The translations under genes were made by a program, and so were the position numbers. A stretch of 37,057 bases of DNA, taken from NCBI GenBank assembly GCA_020726365.1, contig DYSC01000003.1, positions 1-37,057 on the forward strand, given 5' to 3'. Positions 1 through 9,365 of this stretch are shown here, piece by piece (positions within the stretch are counted from its first letter, which is position 1; each line of letters opens with the position of its first letter). The DNA comes from Porphyromonas sp. (lineage in GTDB: Bacteria; Bacteroidota; Bacteroidia; Bacteroidales; Paludibacteraceae). Below the pieces are notes generated by a model that had not been told where the DNA came from, did not search any database, and saw only the letters and a program-made list of their open reading frames with translations.

Positions 1-19
1 AAACAATAAACAAAAAATA

Positions 20-106
20 AGTTGGTAACTTTACAAACCTTATAACTTTACAAACTTTACAAACCTTATAACTTTACAAACTTTATAACTTTACAAACTT
101 AAAACA
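20..106 (+). repeat. Tandem repeat (17-bp/9-bp units) immediately upstream of prfC
   Basis: Five TTACAAA cores at 31, 48, 57, 74 and 91 within the pattern ACTTTACAAACCTTATAACTTTACAAACTTTACAAAC... Confidence 0.85.
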
Positions 107-1681
107 ATGTCTTTAGATACAGAAATACAACGCCGTCGTACGTTTGCCATTATCAGTCACCCCGATGCGGGTAAAACCACACTTACCGAAAAACTATTGC
201 TTTTTGGTGGTGCTATACATGTGGCAGGTGCCGTAAAGTCGAACAAAATAAAAAAAACAGCTACTTCCGACTGGATGGAGATTGAAAAGCAACGTGGAAT
301 TTCGGTTGCCACGTCGGTTATGGGTTTTGAGTACCGCGATTATAAAATTAATATTCTCGATACGCCTGGTCACCAGGACTTTGCCGAAGATACTTACCGC
401 ACATTAACGGCTGTTGATAGCGTTATTATTGTGGTGGATACCGCCAAAGGGGTGGAAGCTCAAACGCGTAAACTGATGAGCGTTTGTCGTATGCGCAACA
501 CGCCGGTAATGATTTTTGTAAACAAAATGGACCGTGAAGGTAAAGATGCGTTCGACTTGCTCGACGAACTCGAGGCTGAATTGGGCATCAATGTTCGTCC
601 GTTGAGTTGGCCTGTTAATCAGGGATTTGCATTTAAAGGTGTGTATAATATTTACAAAGATAACCTCGAATTGTACACGCCTAACAAACAAACTATCAGC
701 GAATCGATTAAGGTAGAAGTTGATAGCCCTGAGTTGGACGAATTGGTTGGTGAGCGCGATGCTGCCAAACTACGCGAAGATATGGAGTTGATTCATGGCG
801 TTTACGACGATTTTGATACCGAAAAATATTTAGCAGGACAGTTGGCACCTGTTTTTTTTGGTAGCGCACTGAATACTTTTGGCGTGAAAGAGTTGTTGGA
901 TTGTTTTGTAGAAATTGCTCCTTCGCCACGCCCCATAATGACTCAGGAGCGCGAAGTAAATCCGTACGAAGAAGCTTTTTCGGGTTTTGTGTTTAAAATT
1001 CATGCCAACATGGACCCGAACCACCGAAGCTGTATTGCTTTTATAAAAATTTGCTCCGGCAAGTTTGAGCGAAATGTAAACTACAAGCACGTCCGTCATA
1101 ATAAAATGATGCGTTTCTCATCGCCCACTGCTTTTATGGCTCAGAAAAAAGAAACGGTTGACGAGGCTTATGCCGGCGATATTGTAGGTTTACCCGATAC
1201 CGGAACTTTTAAAATTGGCGATACACTTACAGGAGGCGAAAATCTGCATTTCAAAGGAATCCCGAGTTTTTCACCCGAAATGTTTAAGTATATCGAAAAT
1301 GCCGACCCAATGAAAACCAAACAATTGGACAAAGGCATCAATCAGTTGATGGACGAAGGTGTTGCGCAGCTGTTTCACAATCAGTACAATAATCGTAAAA
1401 TTATTGGCACAGTCGGACAACTCCAGTTTGAGGTTATTCAATACCGTTTGTTGCACGAATATGGTGCACAGTGTCGTTGGGAGCCTATTTCGCTCTACAA
1501 AGCTTGTTGGATTGAAAGTGATGATGCTGTTGAATTAGATAACTTCAAAAAACGTAAAGCGCAATATATGGCTGTGGATAAAGAAGGACGCGATGTTTTT
1601 TTAGCCGATTCGGGCTACGTACTGCAAATGGCGCAAAACGATTTTAAGAATATTCGATTCCATTTCTCTTCAGAGTTTTAA
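107..1681 (+). CDS. prfC: Peptide chain release factor 3 (RF3, translational GTPase)
   Basis: 524 aa ORF; P-loop [62 protein letters not shown]3-like length and order. Confidence 0.97.
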   Translation: MSLDTEIQRRRTFAIISHPDAGKTTLTEKLLLFGGAIHVAGAVKSNKIKKTATSDWMEIEKQRGISVATSVMGFEYRDYKINILDTPGHQDFAEDTYRTLTAVDSVIIVVDTAKGVEAQTRKLMSVCRMRNTPVMIFVNKMDREGKDAFDLLDELEAELGINVRPLSWPVNQGFAFKGVYNIYKDNLELYTPNKQTISESIKVEVDSPELDELVGERDAAKLREDMELIHGVYDDFDTEKYLAGQLAPVFFGSALNTFGVKELLDCFVEIAPSPRPIMTQEREVNPYEEAFSGFVFKIHANMDPNHRSCIAFIKICSGKFERNVNYKHVRHNKMMRFSSPTAFMAQKKETVDEAYAGDIVGLPDTGTFKIGDTLTGGENLHFKGIPSFSPEMFKYIENADPMKTKQLDKGINQLMDEGVAQLFHNQYNNRKIIGTVGQLQFEVIQYRLLHEYGAQCRWEPISLYKACWIESDDAVELDNFKKRKAQYMAVDKEGRDVFLADSGYVLQMAQNDFKNIRFHFSSEF

Positions 1682-1805
1682 TTATGGTTTGAATGTTAAA
1701 TGAAAAACTGTTTGAAACAATTTATATAGTTGGTTTGTTTAAAAAATCAGATAAATTGATATGTTTTTTAAGTTCTCTCTCCTCCATGAGAGGGATAGAG
1801 TTAGG

Positions 1806-3947
1806 TCAAGCTATTACAAAATCCAATTGCTTTTTATCCAAATTAGCCCGAGCTACTTTTACAGTAATTTCGTCGCCCAATTGGTAGCGCTTGTGGTATC
1901 GACGACCAACGAGACAATAGTTTTTATCGTCGAAAGTGTAATAATCATCGTCCAAATCGCGTATAGGAATCATACCTTCGCATTTATTGGCAACAAGTTC
2001 TACATACACGCCCCATTCGGTAATGCCCGAAATTACGCCATCGAACACTTCACCAATATATGCCGCCATAAATTCTACCTGCTTGTACTTTATCGAAGCT
2101 CGCTCGGCATTCGAAGCCAATTGCTCCATGTCCGAACTGTGCTGACAGTATTCTTCGTATTCCTGTTGGTTTACATTTTTTCCACCCGAAATATATTTTT
2201 CGAGCAAACGATGCACCATCATATCAGGGTAACGACGAATGGGTGATGTGAAATGCGTATAAAAATCGAATGCTAATCCGTAATGTCCAATATTTTCTGT
2301 CGAATACACCGCTTTTGCCATAGAGCGAATAGCCAATGTCTCAATCAGATTTTGCTCTTTCTTACCTTGTACTTCGTCCAACAAATGATTAATGGACGAA
2401 GAAACCGCCGTATTTTTACCCGAAATTTTCAGGTTATAACCAAATCGTTTTATAAACTGTGAGAAATTTTGCAACTTATCGGGATTTGGCAAATCGTGAA
2501 TACGGTACACAAATGTTTTGGCTTTCAACCCTTTGCCTGGCTTGCCCACATGCGTAGCAGCCGTTTTATTTGCCAGCAACATAAATTCTTCAATCAGTTT
2601 GTTGGAATCTTTTTGTTCTTTGAAGAAAACTGACGTTGGTTTACCCTTATCGTCAATTTCGAACCTTACCTCTACCCTATCGAAAGCAATAGCACCCGAT
2701 GCAAAACGTTTTTCGCGCAGCATTTTAGCCATTTTATCCAACTGCAATATTTCTTCAGCAAAATCACCTTTACCTGTTTCAATCACTTGTTGTGCCTCTT
2801 CGTAAGTAAAACGGCGGTCGCTGCACGTAACTGTTTTGGCAATTTCGTATTTTTGAACTTCGGCATTGTCGTTCATTTCAAAAATAACCGAATAAGTTAG
2901 TTTTTCCTCATTAGGACGAAGCGAACAAATACCGTTCGACAGATGCTCCGGCAACATAGGAATGGTGCGATCGACCAAATAAACCGACGTAGCCCTTTCT
3001 TGTGCTTCGCGCTCGATAATACTTCCCTGTCGGACGTAATGCGTTACATCGGCAATATGAACACCCACTTCCCACAACCCATTCGGGAGCTTTCGCAGCG
3101 AAAGCGCATCGTCAAAATCTTTGGCATCGCGGGGGTCAATGGTAAATGTAGTAACTTTACGCATATCAATGCGTTTGGCAATTTCGGCAGGCGTAATGCC
3201 CGCATCCATTTTTTCGGCAGCAGCTTCTACATCAGCCGGATATTTATACGGCAAACCAAATTCCGCTAAAATAGCGTGCATTTCAACTGTGTTATCTCCT
3301 TTTTCGCCCAACACATCAATTACTTCACCGACAGGATTTTTGAGGTTAGGCTCCCACTCCATCAATTTCACAACAGCTTTCTGACCATTTTTACCGCCAT
3401 TAAGTTTTGCTTTTGGAATAAAAATATCAGTAGTGAGGGCTTTATTGTCCGATATTAAAAAGGCAAAATTATCCGATACCTGCAAAATACCAACAAAAGT
3501 ATCTTTGGCTCGCTTAATAATTTCAACAACCTCACCTTCGGGAGTCTGACTCTTACGTCGGGCATACAGAAATACTTTTACTTTATCGTTGAGTAATGCA
3601 TGGTTCGTTTTTCTTTCAGGAATAAACACCAATTCACCACCATCGTCGGGCAAAAGAAAAGTTTTAACTCCCTGTCGTTCAATAACTCCTGTAATATAAC
3701 CACCGCGCGAATTTACCTTAAATTTACCTCGCGCAATTTCGACCAAAAAATCCTCTTCCAAAAGCTCATAAAGCAATTGATTGATAAAAATTCGCTGCGA
3801 TTCGGATTTAATATTTAACAGAGATGAAATTTGTTTGTAATTGAAAGTACCTTCGGGTTGTTCGTTGAAGATATTGATAATACTGCGTACCAACTCCGAT
3901 TTGCGGGTGCGGGTGCTGCTGTTAGTTTTTTGTTTATTCTTTCTCAT
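1806..3947 (-). CDS. rnr: Ribonuclease R (RNB-family 3'-5' exoribonuclease)
   Basis: 713 aa; RNB catalytic motif TIDPRDAKDFDDALS, HIADVTHYV, HFTSPIRRYPDMMVHR, C-terminal S1 domain (GVISGITEWGVYVEL). Confidence 0.97.
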   Translation of the reverse strand: MRKNKQKTNSSTRTRKSELVRSIINIFNEQPEGTFNYKQISSLLNIKSESQRIFINQLLYELLEEDFLVEIARGKFKVNSRGGYITGVIERQGVKTFLLPDDGGELVFIPERKTNHALLNDKVKVFLYARRKSQTPEGEVVEIIKRAKDTFVGILQVSDNFAFLISDNKALTTDIFIPKAKLNGGKNGQKAVVKLMEWEPNLKNPVGEVIDVLGEKGDNTVEMHAILAEFGLPYKYPADVEAAAEKMDAGITPAEIAKRIDMRKVTTFTIDPRDAKDFDDALSLRKLPNGLWEVGVHIADVTHYVRQGSIIEREAQERATSVYLVDRTIPMLPEHLSNGICSLRPNEEKLTYSVIFEMNDNAEVQKYEIAKTVTCSDRRFTYEEAQQVIETGKGDFAEEILQLDKMAKMLREKRFASGAIAFDRVEVRFEIDDKGKPTSVFFKEQKDSNKLIEEFMLLANKTAATHVGKPGKGLKAKTFVYRIHDLPNPDKLQNFSQFIKRFGYNLKISGKNTAVSSSINHLLDEVQGKKEQNLIETLAIRSMAKAVYSTENIGHYGLAFDFYTHFTSPIRRYPDMMVHRLLEKYISGGKNVNQQEYEEYCQHSSDMEQLASNAERASIKYKQVEFMAAYIGEVFDGVISGITEWGVYVELVANKCEGMIPIRDLDDDYYTFDDKNYCLVGRRYHKRYQLGDEITVKVARANLDKKQLDFVIA

Positions 3948-3962
3948 ATTGATAAAGGTAGA

Positions 3963-4027
3963 AATTAAGAATTAAGAATTAGTTCATTATTTCATCACAT
4001 TGACTTATCATCACATCATCACATCAT
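3963..4027. repeat. Low-complexity direct repeats upstream of rnr
   Basis: ATTAAGAATTAAGAATTAG followed by CATCACAT...ATCATCACATCATCACATCAT. Confidence 0.75.
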
Positions 4028-5197
4028 TTACTTCCACACTATCTGTTTTGATTTTGATCCTATCCTGCCTAATGTTACCAAATACAGGCTTACAAGCGGT
4101 AAGTATATATCAAAAACAAATAAGGAGAGGAAATAGTTTCGACCACCGAAATGTTTCGATGACTTGTTGATTATAATTAACTGACTCACAGTCCGAACCA
4201 AAAATAAAGTTCCGACGGTAATCATCGATATTAAATTTCCAAAAATTAAAACTATAATAAAGGATAAATAAAACAAGCCACGCATGGCAGGCTCCAACGA
4301 AAGTCGGAATTTACTTTTTGCATTGTAAAACGATGAAACAGAGAGATGGCGTTCTTTTTGAAACATCCATTTGCGCAGTGTTTTGTTTGGTTCTGACCAT
4401 GTTACACTTTCGGGTGATATTTCCACCTTGGTATTGAACTTATTAGCAGCAGCATTCACCATTAAATCGTCGTCACCTGAGCGTAAATGTAGGTTCGAAG
4501 CAAAGCCTTTCATGCGGAAAAATACATCTTTGCGATAAGCCATATTTCGCCCTACACCCATATACGGTTTGCCTTTGAGCGCATAACCCAAATATTGCAA
4601 CGCAATGAATAGCGTATCGTAGGTTATTAAGCGATTAACAGCCGTTTTTTCTGTTAAATAAGGACCATAACCCAATACAAATTCCACTCCCTGATTAAAA
4701 TTACGTGCCATATTAGTAATCCACGCTTTGCTTTCGGGCATACAATCAGCATCCGAAAGCAATATCCAATCGTATTTGGCAGCTTTTATGCCAAGAGTAA
4801 GCGCTAATTTTTTGGTACTGAAGTTGGTAGCCCCATAAGGTACAAAAGTGGAGCGAAGTTTGGGATACACTTCTTTCATATTGGTCAATAAAAGCTCCGA
4901 ATCGTCGGTAGAACCATCGTTTACCACTATTATTTCGAATTCGGGATAATCCTGATCCAAAAAATACGGCAGAAATTTACGTAAATTGTCAGCTTCGTCG
5001 CGCGCACAAATAACCACCGACACTCCCGGCTGCGACGATTGAAGACCAGTGTTCGATTTTTTTAGTTTTCGTTGGTACGATAAAACGCCATTTATATAGC
5101 GAAAATAAAAATAAAGCTGATAGAAAAAGGCAATAAAAAACAAACCAAGTAAAATAAGCTCGAAAACGGTGAATTCGATATTGGCAATATACATCAT
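4028..5197 (-). CDS. Family 2 glycosyltransferase, membrane associated
   Basis: 389 aa; N-terminal TM, VSVVICARDEADNLRKFLPYFLDQDYPEFEIIVVNDGSTDDS, DADC, QKERH; C-terminal TM segments. Confidence 0.9.
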   Translation of the reverse strand: MMYIANIEFTVFELILLGLFFIAFFYQLYFYFRYINGVLSYQRKLKKSNTGLQSSQPGVSVVICARDEADNLRKFLPYFLDQDYPEFEIIVVNDGSTDDSELLLTNMKEVYPKLRSTFVPYGATNFSTKKLALTLGIKAAKYDWILLSDADCMPESKAWITNMARNFNQGVEFVLGYGPYLTEKTAVNRLITYDTLFIALQYLGYALKGKPYMGVGRNMAYRKDVFFRMKGFASNLHLRSGDDDLMVNAAANKFNTKVEISPESVTWSEPNKTLRKWMFQKERHLSVSSFYNAKSKFRLSLEPAMRGLFYLSFIIVLIFGNLISMITVGTLFLVRTVSQLIIINKSSKHFGGRNYFLSLFVFDIYLPLVSLYLVTLGRIGSKSKQIVWK

Positions 5198-5421
5198 AAG
5201 ATAGTATTATTCAATATGTTAATAGTATAATTAGTCATTGTTTTTACAAAAGCACAAAGGTAAGCATTTATTTTTACTTTTGTGGAATATAGCCTTGTGA
5301 GTTTATTAACAGTATGTAATAGTTGTAAAGGGAAATATAAATCAGGGTATCAATTTAATGTTCAAAAAATATTACCTTTGCAGGTCAAAACACAAATTGA
5401 TTTTTTCTCAAATTATTAATA

Positions 5422-6822
5422 ATGAAAGAATTTTTACAAGATAAAATATTTGAAATCATATCGCGTGTTGCCGATGAACAACAAAAAGAATGTTATGTGA
5501 TAGGAGGATTTGTGCGCGATATTTTTTTGAAACGACCATCCAAAGATATTGACGTAGTTATATTGGGGAGCGGTATTGAGCTTGCCGGATTTGTGGCGGC
5601 CGAATTGGGCAAAAAAGCAAAACTGACTGTTTTTAAGAACTTTGGAACTGCACAAATCAAATTTAAAGACCTCGAAGTTGAATTTGTGGGCGCCCGTAAA
5701 GAATCGTATATGCGCGATTCGCGTAAACCTATTGTAGAAGACGGAACGCTCGAAGACGACCAAAATCGCCGCGATTTCACCATCAACGCTATGGCCATTT
5801 GTTTGAATAAGAGTCGTTTTGGCGAGTTGGTCGATCCATTCAACAGCATGAACGACCTGAAAAACTTTGTTATTCGCACACCACTTAATCCCGATATTAC
5901 TTTTTCGGACGATCCGCTTCGCATGATGCGTGGCATACGTTTTTCGGCTCAGTTAGGTTTTTTTTTAGAGGAAAACACTTTCGATGCTATTGCCCGAAAC
6001 AAAGAACGCATTGGCATAATTTCGAGTGAACGTATTGCCGACGAATTAAACAAAATAATGATGTCGCGTAAACCTTCGGTAGGTTTTATTTTACTTGAAA
6101 AAACAGGCTTACTCGAATTGATTTTCCCTGAAGTATTAGCGCTCAAAGGAGCTGAAACCAAAGATGGCATAGGGCATAAAGATAATTTTTACCATACATT
6201 AGCTGTTTTAGACGGACTTTGCCAACATACTGATAATCTGTGGCTTCGCTGGGCTGCTTTGTTGCACGACATTGGCAAACCGCGCACCAAACGTTTTGAC
6301 CCTCGTTTAGGATGGACGTTTCATAACCATAATTTTGTAGGTGAAAAAATGATTCCGGAGATATTCAGACGATTGAAATTGCCTACAAACGAAAAAATGC
6401 GCTTTGTTCAGAAAATGGTAAACCTACACATGCGTCCCATTGTGCTTAGCGAGGAAGAAGTTACCGATTCGGCTGTACGACGTTTGCTTTTCGATGCGGG
6501 TGATGATATTGATGAATTAATGATGCTCTGTGAGGCTGATATCACGTCGAAAAATCAGGAAAAAGTAAAGCGTTTTAAATCTAATTTTCAACTTGTTCGT
6601 AAAAAATTAAAAGAAATTGAAGATAAGGATCGAGTTCGAAATTTTCAACCACCGGTGAGCGGTAAGGAAATTATGGAAACCTTTCAGCTTCCTGCCTGCG
6701 CTACTGTGGGCGATATTAAAATGCGGATAAAGGACGCTATTTTAGATGGAATAATACCGAACGAATACGATGCGGCAATAAAATATATGCACATAGTAGC
6801 AAAAGAAATGGGACTCGTTTAA
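5422..6822 (+). CDS. CCA tRNA nucleotidyltransferase / poly(A) polymerase family with HD domain
   Basis: 466 aa; YVIGGFVRDIFLKRPSKDIDVVILG, RRDFTINAMAI, DPLRMMRGIRFSAQLGF, LLHDIGKPRTKR HD motif. Confidence 0.94.
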   Translation: MKEFLQDKIFEIISRVADEQQKECYVIGGFVRDIFLKRPSKDIDVVILGSGIELAGFVAAELGKKAKLTVFKNFGTAQIKFKDLEVEFVGARKESYMRDSRKPIVEDGTLEDDQNRRDFTINAMAICLNKSRFGELVDPFNSMNDLKNFVIRTPLNPDITFSDDPLRMMRGIRFSAQLGFFLEENTFDAIARNKERIGIISSERIADELNKIMMSRKPSVGFILLEKTGLLELIFPEVLALKGAETKDGIGHKDNFYHTLAVLDGLCQHTDNLWLRWAALLHDIGKPRTKRFDPRLGWTFHNHNFVGEKMIPEIFRRLKLPTNEKMRFVQKMVNLHMRPIVLSEEEVTDSAVRRLLFDAGDDIDELMMLCEADITSKNQEKVKRFKSNFQLVRKKLKEIEDKDRVRNFQPPVSGKEIMETFQLPACATVGDIKMRIKDAILDGIIPNEYDAAIKYMHIVAKEMGLV

Positions 6823-6834
6823 GCCCCATTTTTT
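6807..6834 (+). terminator. Intrinsic terminator overlapping the CCA-transferase stop codon
   Basis: AATGGG (6807-6812) / CCCATT (6825-6830) stem followed by a T-rich run; stop codon lies in the loop. Confidence 0.65.
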
Positions 6835-6836
6835 AT

Positions 6837-7382
6837 TTATGTTTTTTTCGGATCGTATTTATATACTTCTTTGTAAAGCGTATTTTTAATTTGATTAAAA
6901 TGCTTATTGGTATAATGATAATCGTTGGACATAATGAGCATCGATATCATAGCCGAACCCCCTTCGTAGGGTGGCTGCATGTAAAAATTGGTAGTCATAT
7001 AAAATCCCAAACGTTCGTAAAAATGTATTCGCTGACTGGCAACTAACGAACGAGGCGTCTCGGTTTCGACAACCACCGGCAATTCGGTAGTCGCCAAAAA
7101 CTCTTTAATTACAGTTGTACCAATACCCCTGTTTCTAAAATCGGGATGAATGGCAAAATGCTCCACATACACAAACTTTTCGAATTTCCAATAATTAAGT
7201 AATCCTACAAACTCGCCTTCGGATTTTACCGAAAAACAATTAAAAGCAGGTTTTTTGTTGAAAACAGTTTCGGATCCTGCCCATGTTCTTCGTTGGTAAG
7301 ATGGGAATGCGCTGTTGTATAAATCGTATACTTCCTCAAAATTGGGGTCGTATACATTCTCTATTTTGTGTAAGCTTATCAT
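6837..7382 (-). CDS. GNAT-family N-acetyltransferase
   Basis: Likely start is the internal Met (MISLHKIENVYDP...) of the 6837..7421 ORF; acetyl-CoA loop HPDFRNRGIGTTVIKEFL. Confidence 0.85.
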   Translation of the reverse strand: MISLHKIENVYDPNFEEVYDLYNSAFPSYQRRTWAGSETVFNKKPAFNCFSVKSEGEFVGLLNYWKFEKFVYVEHFAIHPDFRNRGIGTTVIKEFLATTELPVVVETETPRSLVASQRIHFYERLGFYMTTNFYMQPPYEGGSAMISMLIMSNDYHYTNKHFNQIKNTLYKEVYKYDPKKT

Positions 7383-7511
7383 GGTGTATGTTTTTTGCAA
7401 CAAAAATACGATTTTATACAATTAAAAAAAATAATCAATGCCAAAAAACAATCATTAGAGATAAACTTATCGAATTTATTGGTGATAATGCTACAAAACG
7501 TATTAATTTTG

Positions 7512-7600
7512 CAGGTAGCCATGCACATGGGTTAAAGAAGAATGAGGAGGGCGAAAGAGGAAGGATTCCATGCTATTTTATACAATTTTATAGATAAACC
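7512..7600 (+). ncRNA. Candidate small RNA or leader transcript, unassigned
   Basis: TAATTTTG -7 element at 7504-7511 in a gene-free gap; TAGCcATG...CATGCTA closing arms around a purine-rich segment, followed by a T/A-rich tail. Confidence 0.3.
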
Positions 7601-7690
7601 GGACTTTGCTTAACGTTATTTCCGATTGTGCGTAGGGAAGTTTCTGTATTTAATTGTAATTTTGTAAGTTGAAAAAAAATAATGTAATAT

Positions 7691-8497
7691 ATGGATAAAT
7701 TGCGCTTTCAGAGTTTTGCAAGCGGTAGTAGTGGAAATTGTTATTATATAGGAAATGTATCGCAAGGAATTTTGATCGATGCCGGAATAGGAGTAAAGAC
7801 CATACGTAAATGTTTGAGAAATATTGGATTGGATTTTGAAAATATATTGGGTGTTTTTGTAACTCACGATCATGCCGATCATATTAAGTCGGTGGGTGTG
7901 TTGGGCGAAAAATACAATATACCTATCTATAGTACCGAATTGGTGCATCAAGGTATTGCACGCAACTATGGTGTAACCGAGAAATTATTTCAAAGTAAAC
8001 GTTTTATCGAAAAAAATAATGCTTTTACAATAGGTGATTTTACCGTTACGGCGTTTCTGGTATCGCACGATGCTACTGATAATGTGGGCTATACGGTTGA
8101 ATACAAAGGTAAACGATTTGTTTTTGCAACCGACTTAGGATATGTAGGGGAGGAGGCAGCTATGCATTTGGAACAGGCTAATTATATGGTGTTTGAGGCT
8201 AATTACGATGAGCAAATGCTCGATGGAGGCATGTATCCTCCGCATTTGAAATTGCGCATTAAAGCCGATACAGGACATCTTAGCAATACGCAGTGTGGTA
8301 TGTTTTTGGCTAAAACGTACAAAGAGCATTTGAAATATGTATTTTTATGCCATTTAAGTCGCGAAAATAATATGCCGGATATTGCATTTGAAACGGTAAA
8401 GAGCTTTTTAGACGATAAAAATATTGTTGTTGGTCAGGACGTTGAGTTGATTACTTTAAACAGATATATTCCTTCTGAATTATACATTTTCGATTGA
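7691..8497 (+). CDS. MBL-fold metallo-hydrolase (YycJ/WalJ-like)
   Basis: 268 aa; SFASGSSGNCYYIG, VTHDHADHIKSVG, FVFATDLGYV, FLCHLSRENNMPD. Confidence 0.92.
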   Translation: MDKLRFQSFASGSSGNCYYIGNVSQGILIDAGIGVKTIRKCLRNIGLDFENILGVFVTHDHADHIKSVGVLGEKYNIPIYSTELVHQGIARNYGVTEKLFQSKRFIEKNNAFTIGDFTVTAFLVSHDATDNVGYTVEYKGKRFVFATDLGYVGEEAAMHLEQANYMVFEANYDEQMLDGGMYPPHLKLRIKADTGHLSNTQCGMFLAKTYKEHLKYVFLCHLSRENNMPDIAFETVKSFLDDKNIVVGQDVELITLNRYIPSELYIFD

Positions 8498-8520
8498 TAA
8501 ATATTCAATTTTACGGATTT

Positions 8521-9243
8521 ATGGATGCCAAATTAGTAATTATCCCAACGTACAACGAAAAAGAAAACATCGAGAATATTATTCGGGCTGTTTTCAAATT
8601 GCCAGAATTATTTCACATTCTGATTATCGAAGACGGTTCGCCCGATGGTACAGCTGCCATTGTAATGCAGTTGCAGAAAGAGTTTGACGGTCAGCTTTTT
8701 ATGATCGAACGAAAGGGGAAACTCGGCTTAGGAACGGCTTATATTGCTGGTTTTAAATGGGCGTTGGCACATAATTACGATTATATTTTCGAAATGGATG
8801 CCGATTTTTCGCACAACCCAACCGATTTACCCAAACTCTATCGTGCCTGCTCGGAGCAGGGTGCCGATGTGGCTATCGGTTCGCGCTATGTGAGTGGGGT
8901 GAATGTGGTTAATTGGCCTATTGGCAGGGTGTTGATGTCGTATTTTGCTTCGAAATATGTGCGCTTTGTGCTTGGTATGAAAATTTCGGACACGACAGCT
9001 GGTTTTAAATGTTATCGGGCTAATGTATTGAAAACTATTGATTTGGATAAGATAAAATTCAAAGGATATGCTTTTCAGGTGGAGATGAAATTCACAGCCT
9101 ACAAATGTGGTTTTAAGTTGGTAGAAGTTCCGATTATCTTTATTAACAGAGAATTAGGAACATCGAAAATGAGTGGAGGAATATTTAGTGAAGCATTTTT
9201 GGGTGTTATTCAATTAAAAATATATAGTTGGTTCAAAAAATAA
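8521..9243 (+). CDS. Polyprenol monophosphomannose synthase / dolichol-phosphate mannosyltransferase-like GT2
   Basis: Likely start ATG 8521 (MDAKLVIIPTYNEKENIENII), IIEDGSPDGTA, EMDADFSHNP, TSKMSGGI. Confidence 0.92.
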   Translation: MDAKLVIIPTYNEKENIENIIRAVFKLPELFHILIIEDGSPDGTAAIVMQLQKEFDGQLFMIERKGKLGLGTAYIAGFKWALAHNYDYIFEMDADFSHNPTDLPKLYRACSEQGADVAIGSRYVSGVNVVNWPIGRVLMSYFASKYVRFVLGMKISDTTAGFKCYRANVLKTIDLDKIKFKGYAFQVEMKFTAYKCGFKLVEVPIIFINRELGTSKMSGGIFSEAFLGVIQLKIYSWFKK

Positions 9244-9250
9244 ACGTGAT

Positions 9251-9306
9251 GTCCCTACGGTACAACCCGTTTATTTTTTGATGCAGACACGGGCTACCCC
9301 TACGGT
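9251..9306. repeat. Short intergenic REP-like element between the GT2 and pyrC
   Basis: CCCTACGGT repeated directly at 9253 and 9298, enclosing AACCCGT ... ACGGG inverted arms. Confidence 0.55.
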
Positions 9307-9365
9307 GAAACTATTATTGTGTGGTGAAACCCTTATTAGTAAATTTCAATTTTTCTACTCACAAA

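Noticed and set aside
404-1456. Minus-strand ORFs (404..691, 708..929, 830..1099, 1271..1456) inside prfC
   Set aside because: Shadow frames of a well-supported gene; no recognisable protein features.
1761-3818. Plus-strand ORFs antisense to rnr (e.g. 1761..2246, 2518..2805, 2943..3269)
   Set aside because: Antisense to strongly conserved RNase R codons; compositions look like reverse-frame artefacts.
7283-7597. 104-aa plus-strand ORF overlapping the GNAT gene and the following gap
   Set aside because: Mostly antisense to the GNAT; no domain recognised. The intergenic part is better viewed as a possible RNA or leader.
7616-7951. 111-aa minus-strand ORF over the start of the WalJ-like gene
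   Set aside because: Antisense shadow of the MBL gene with no recognisable motif.
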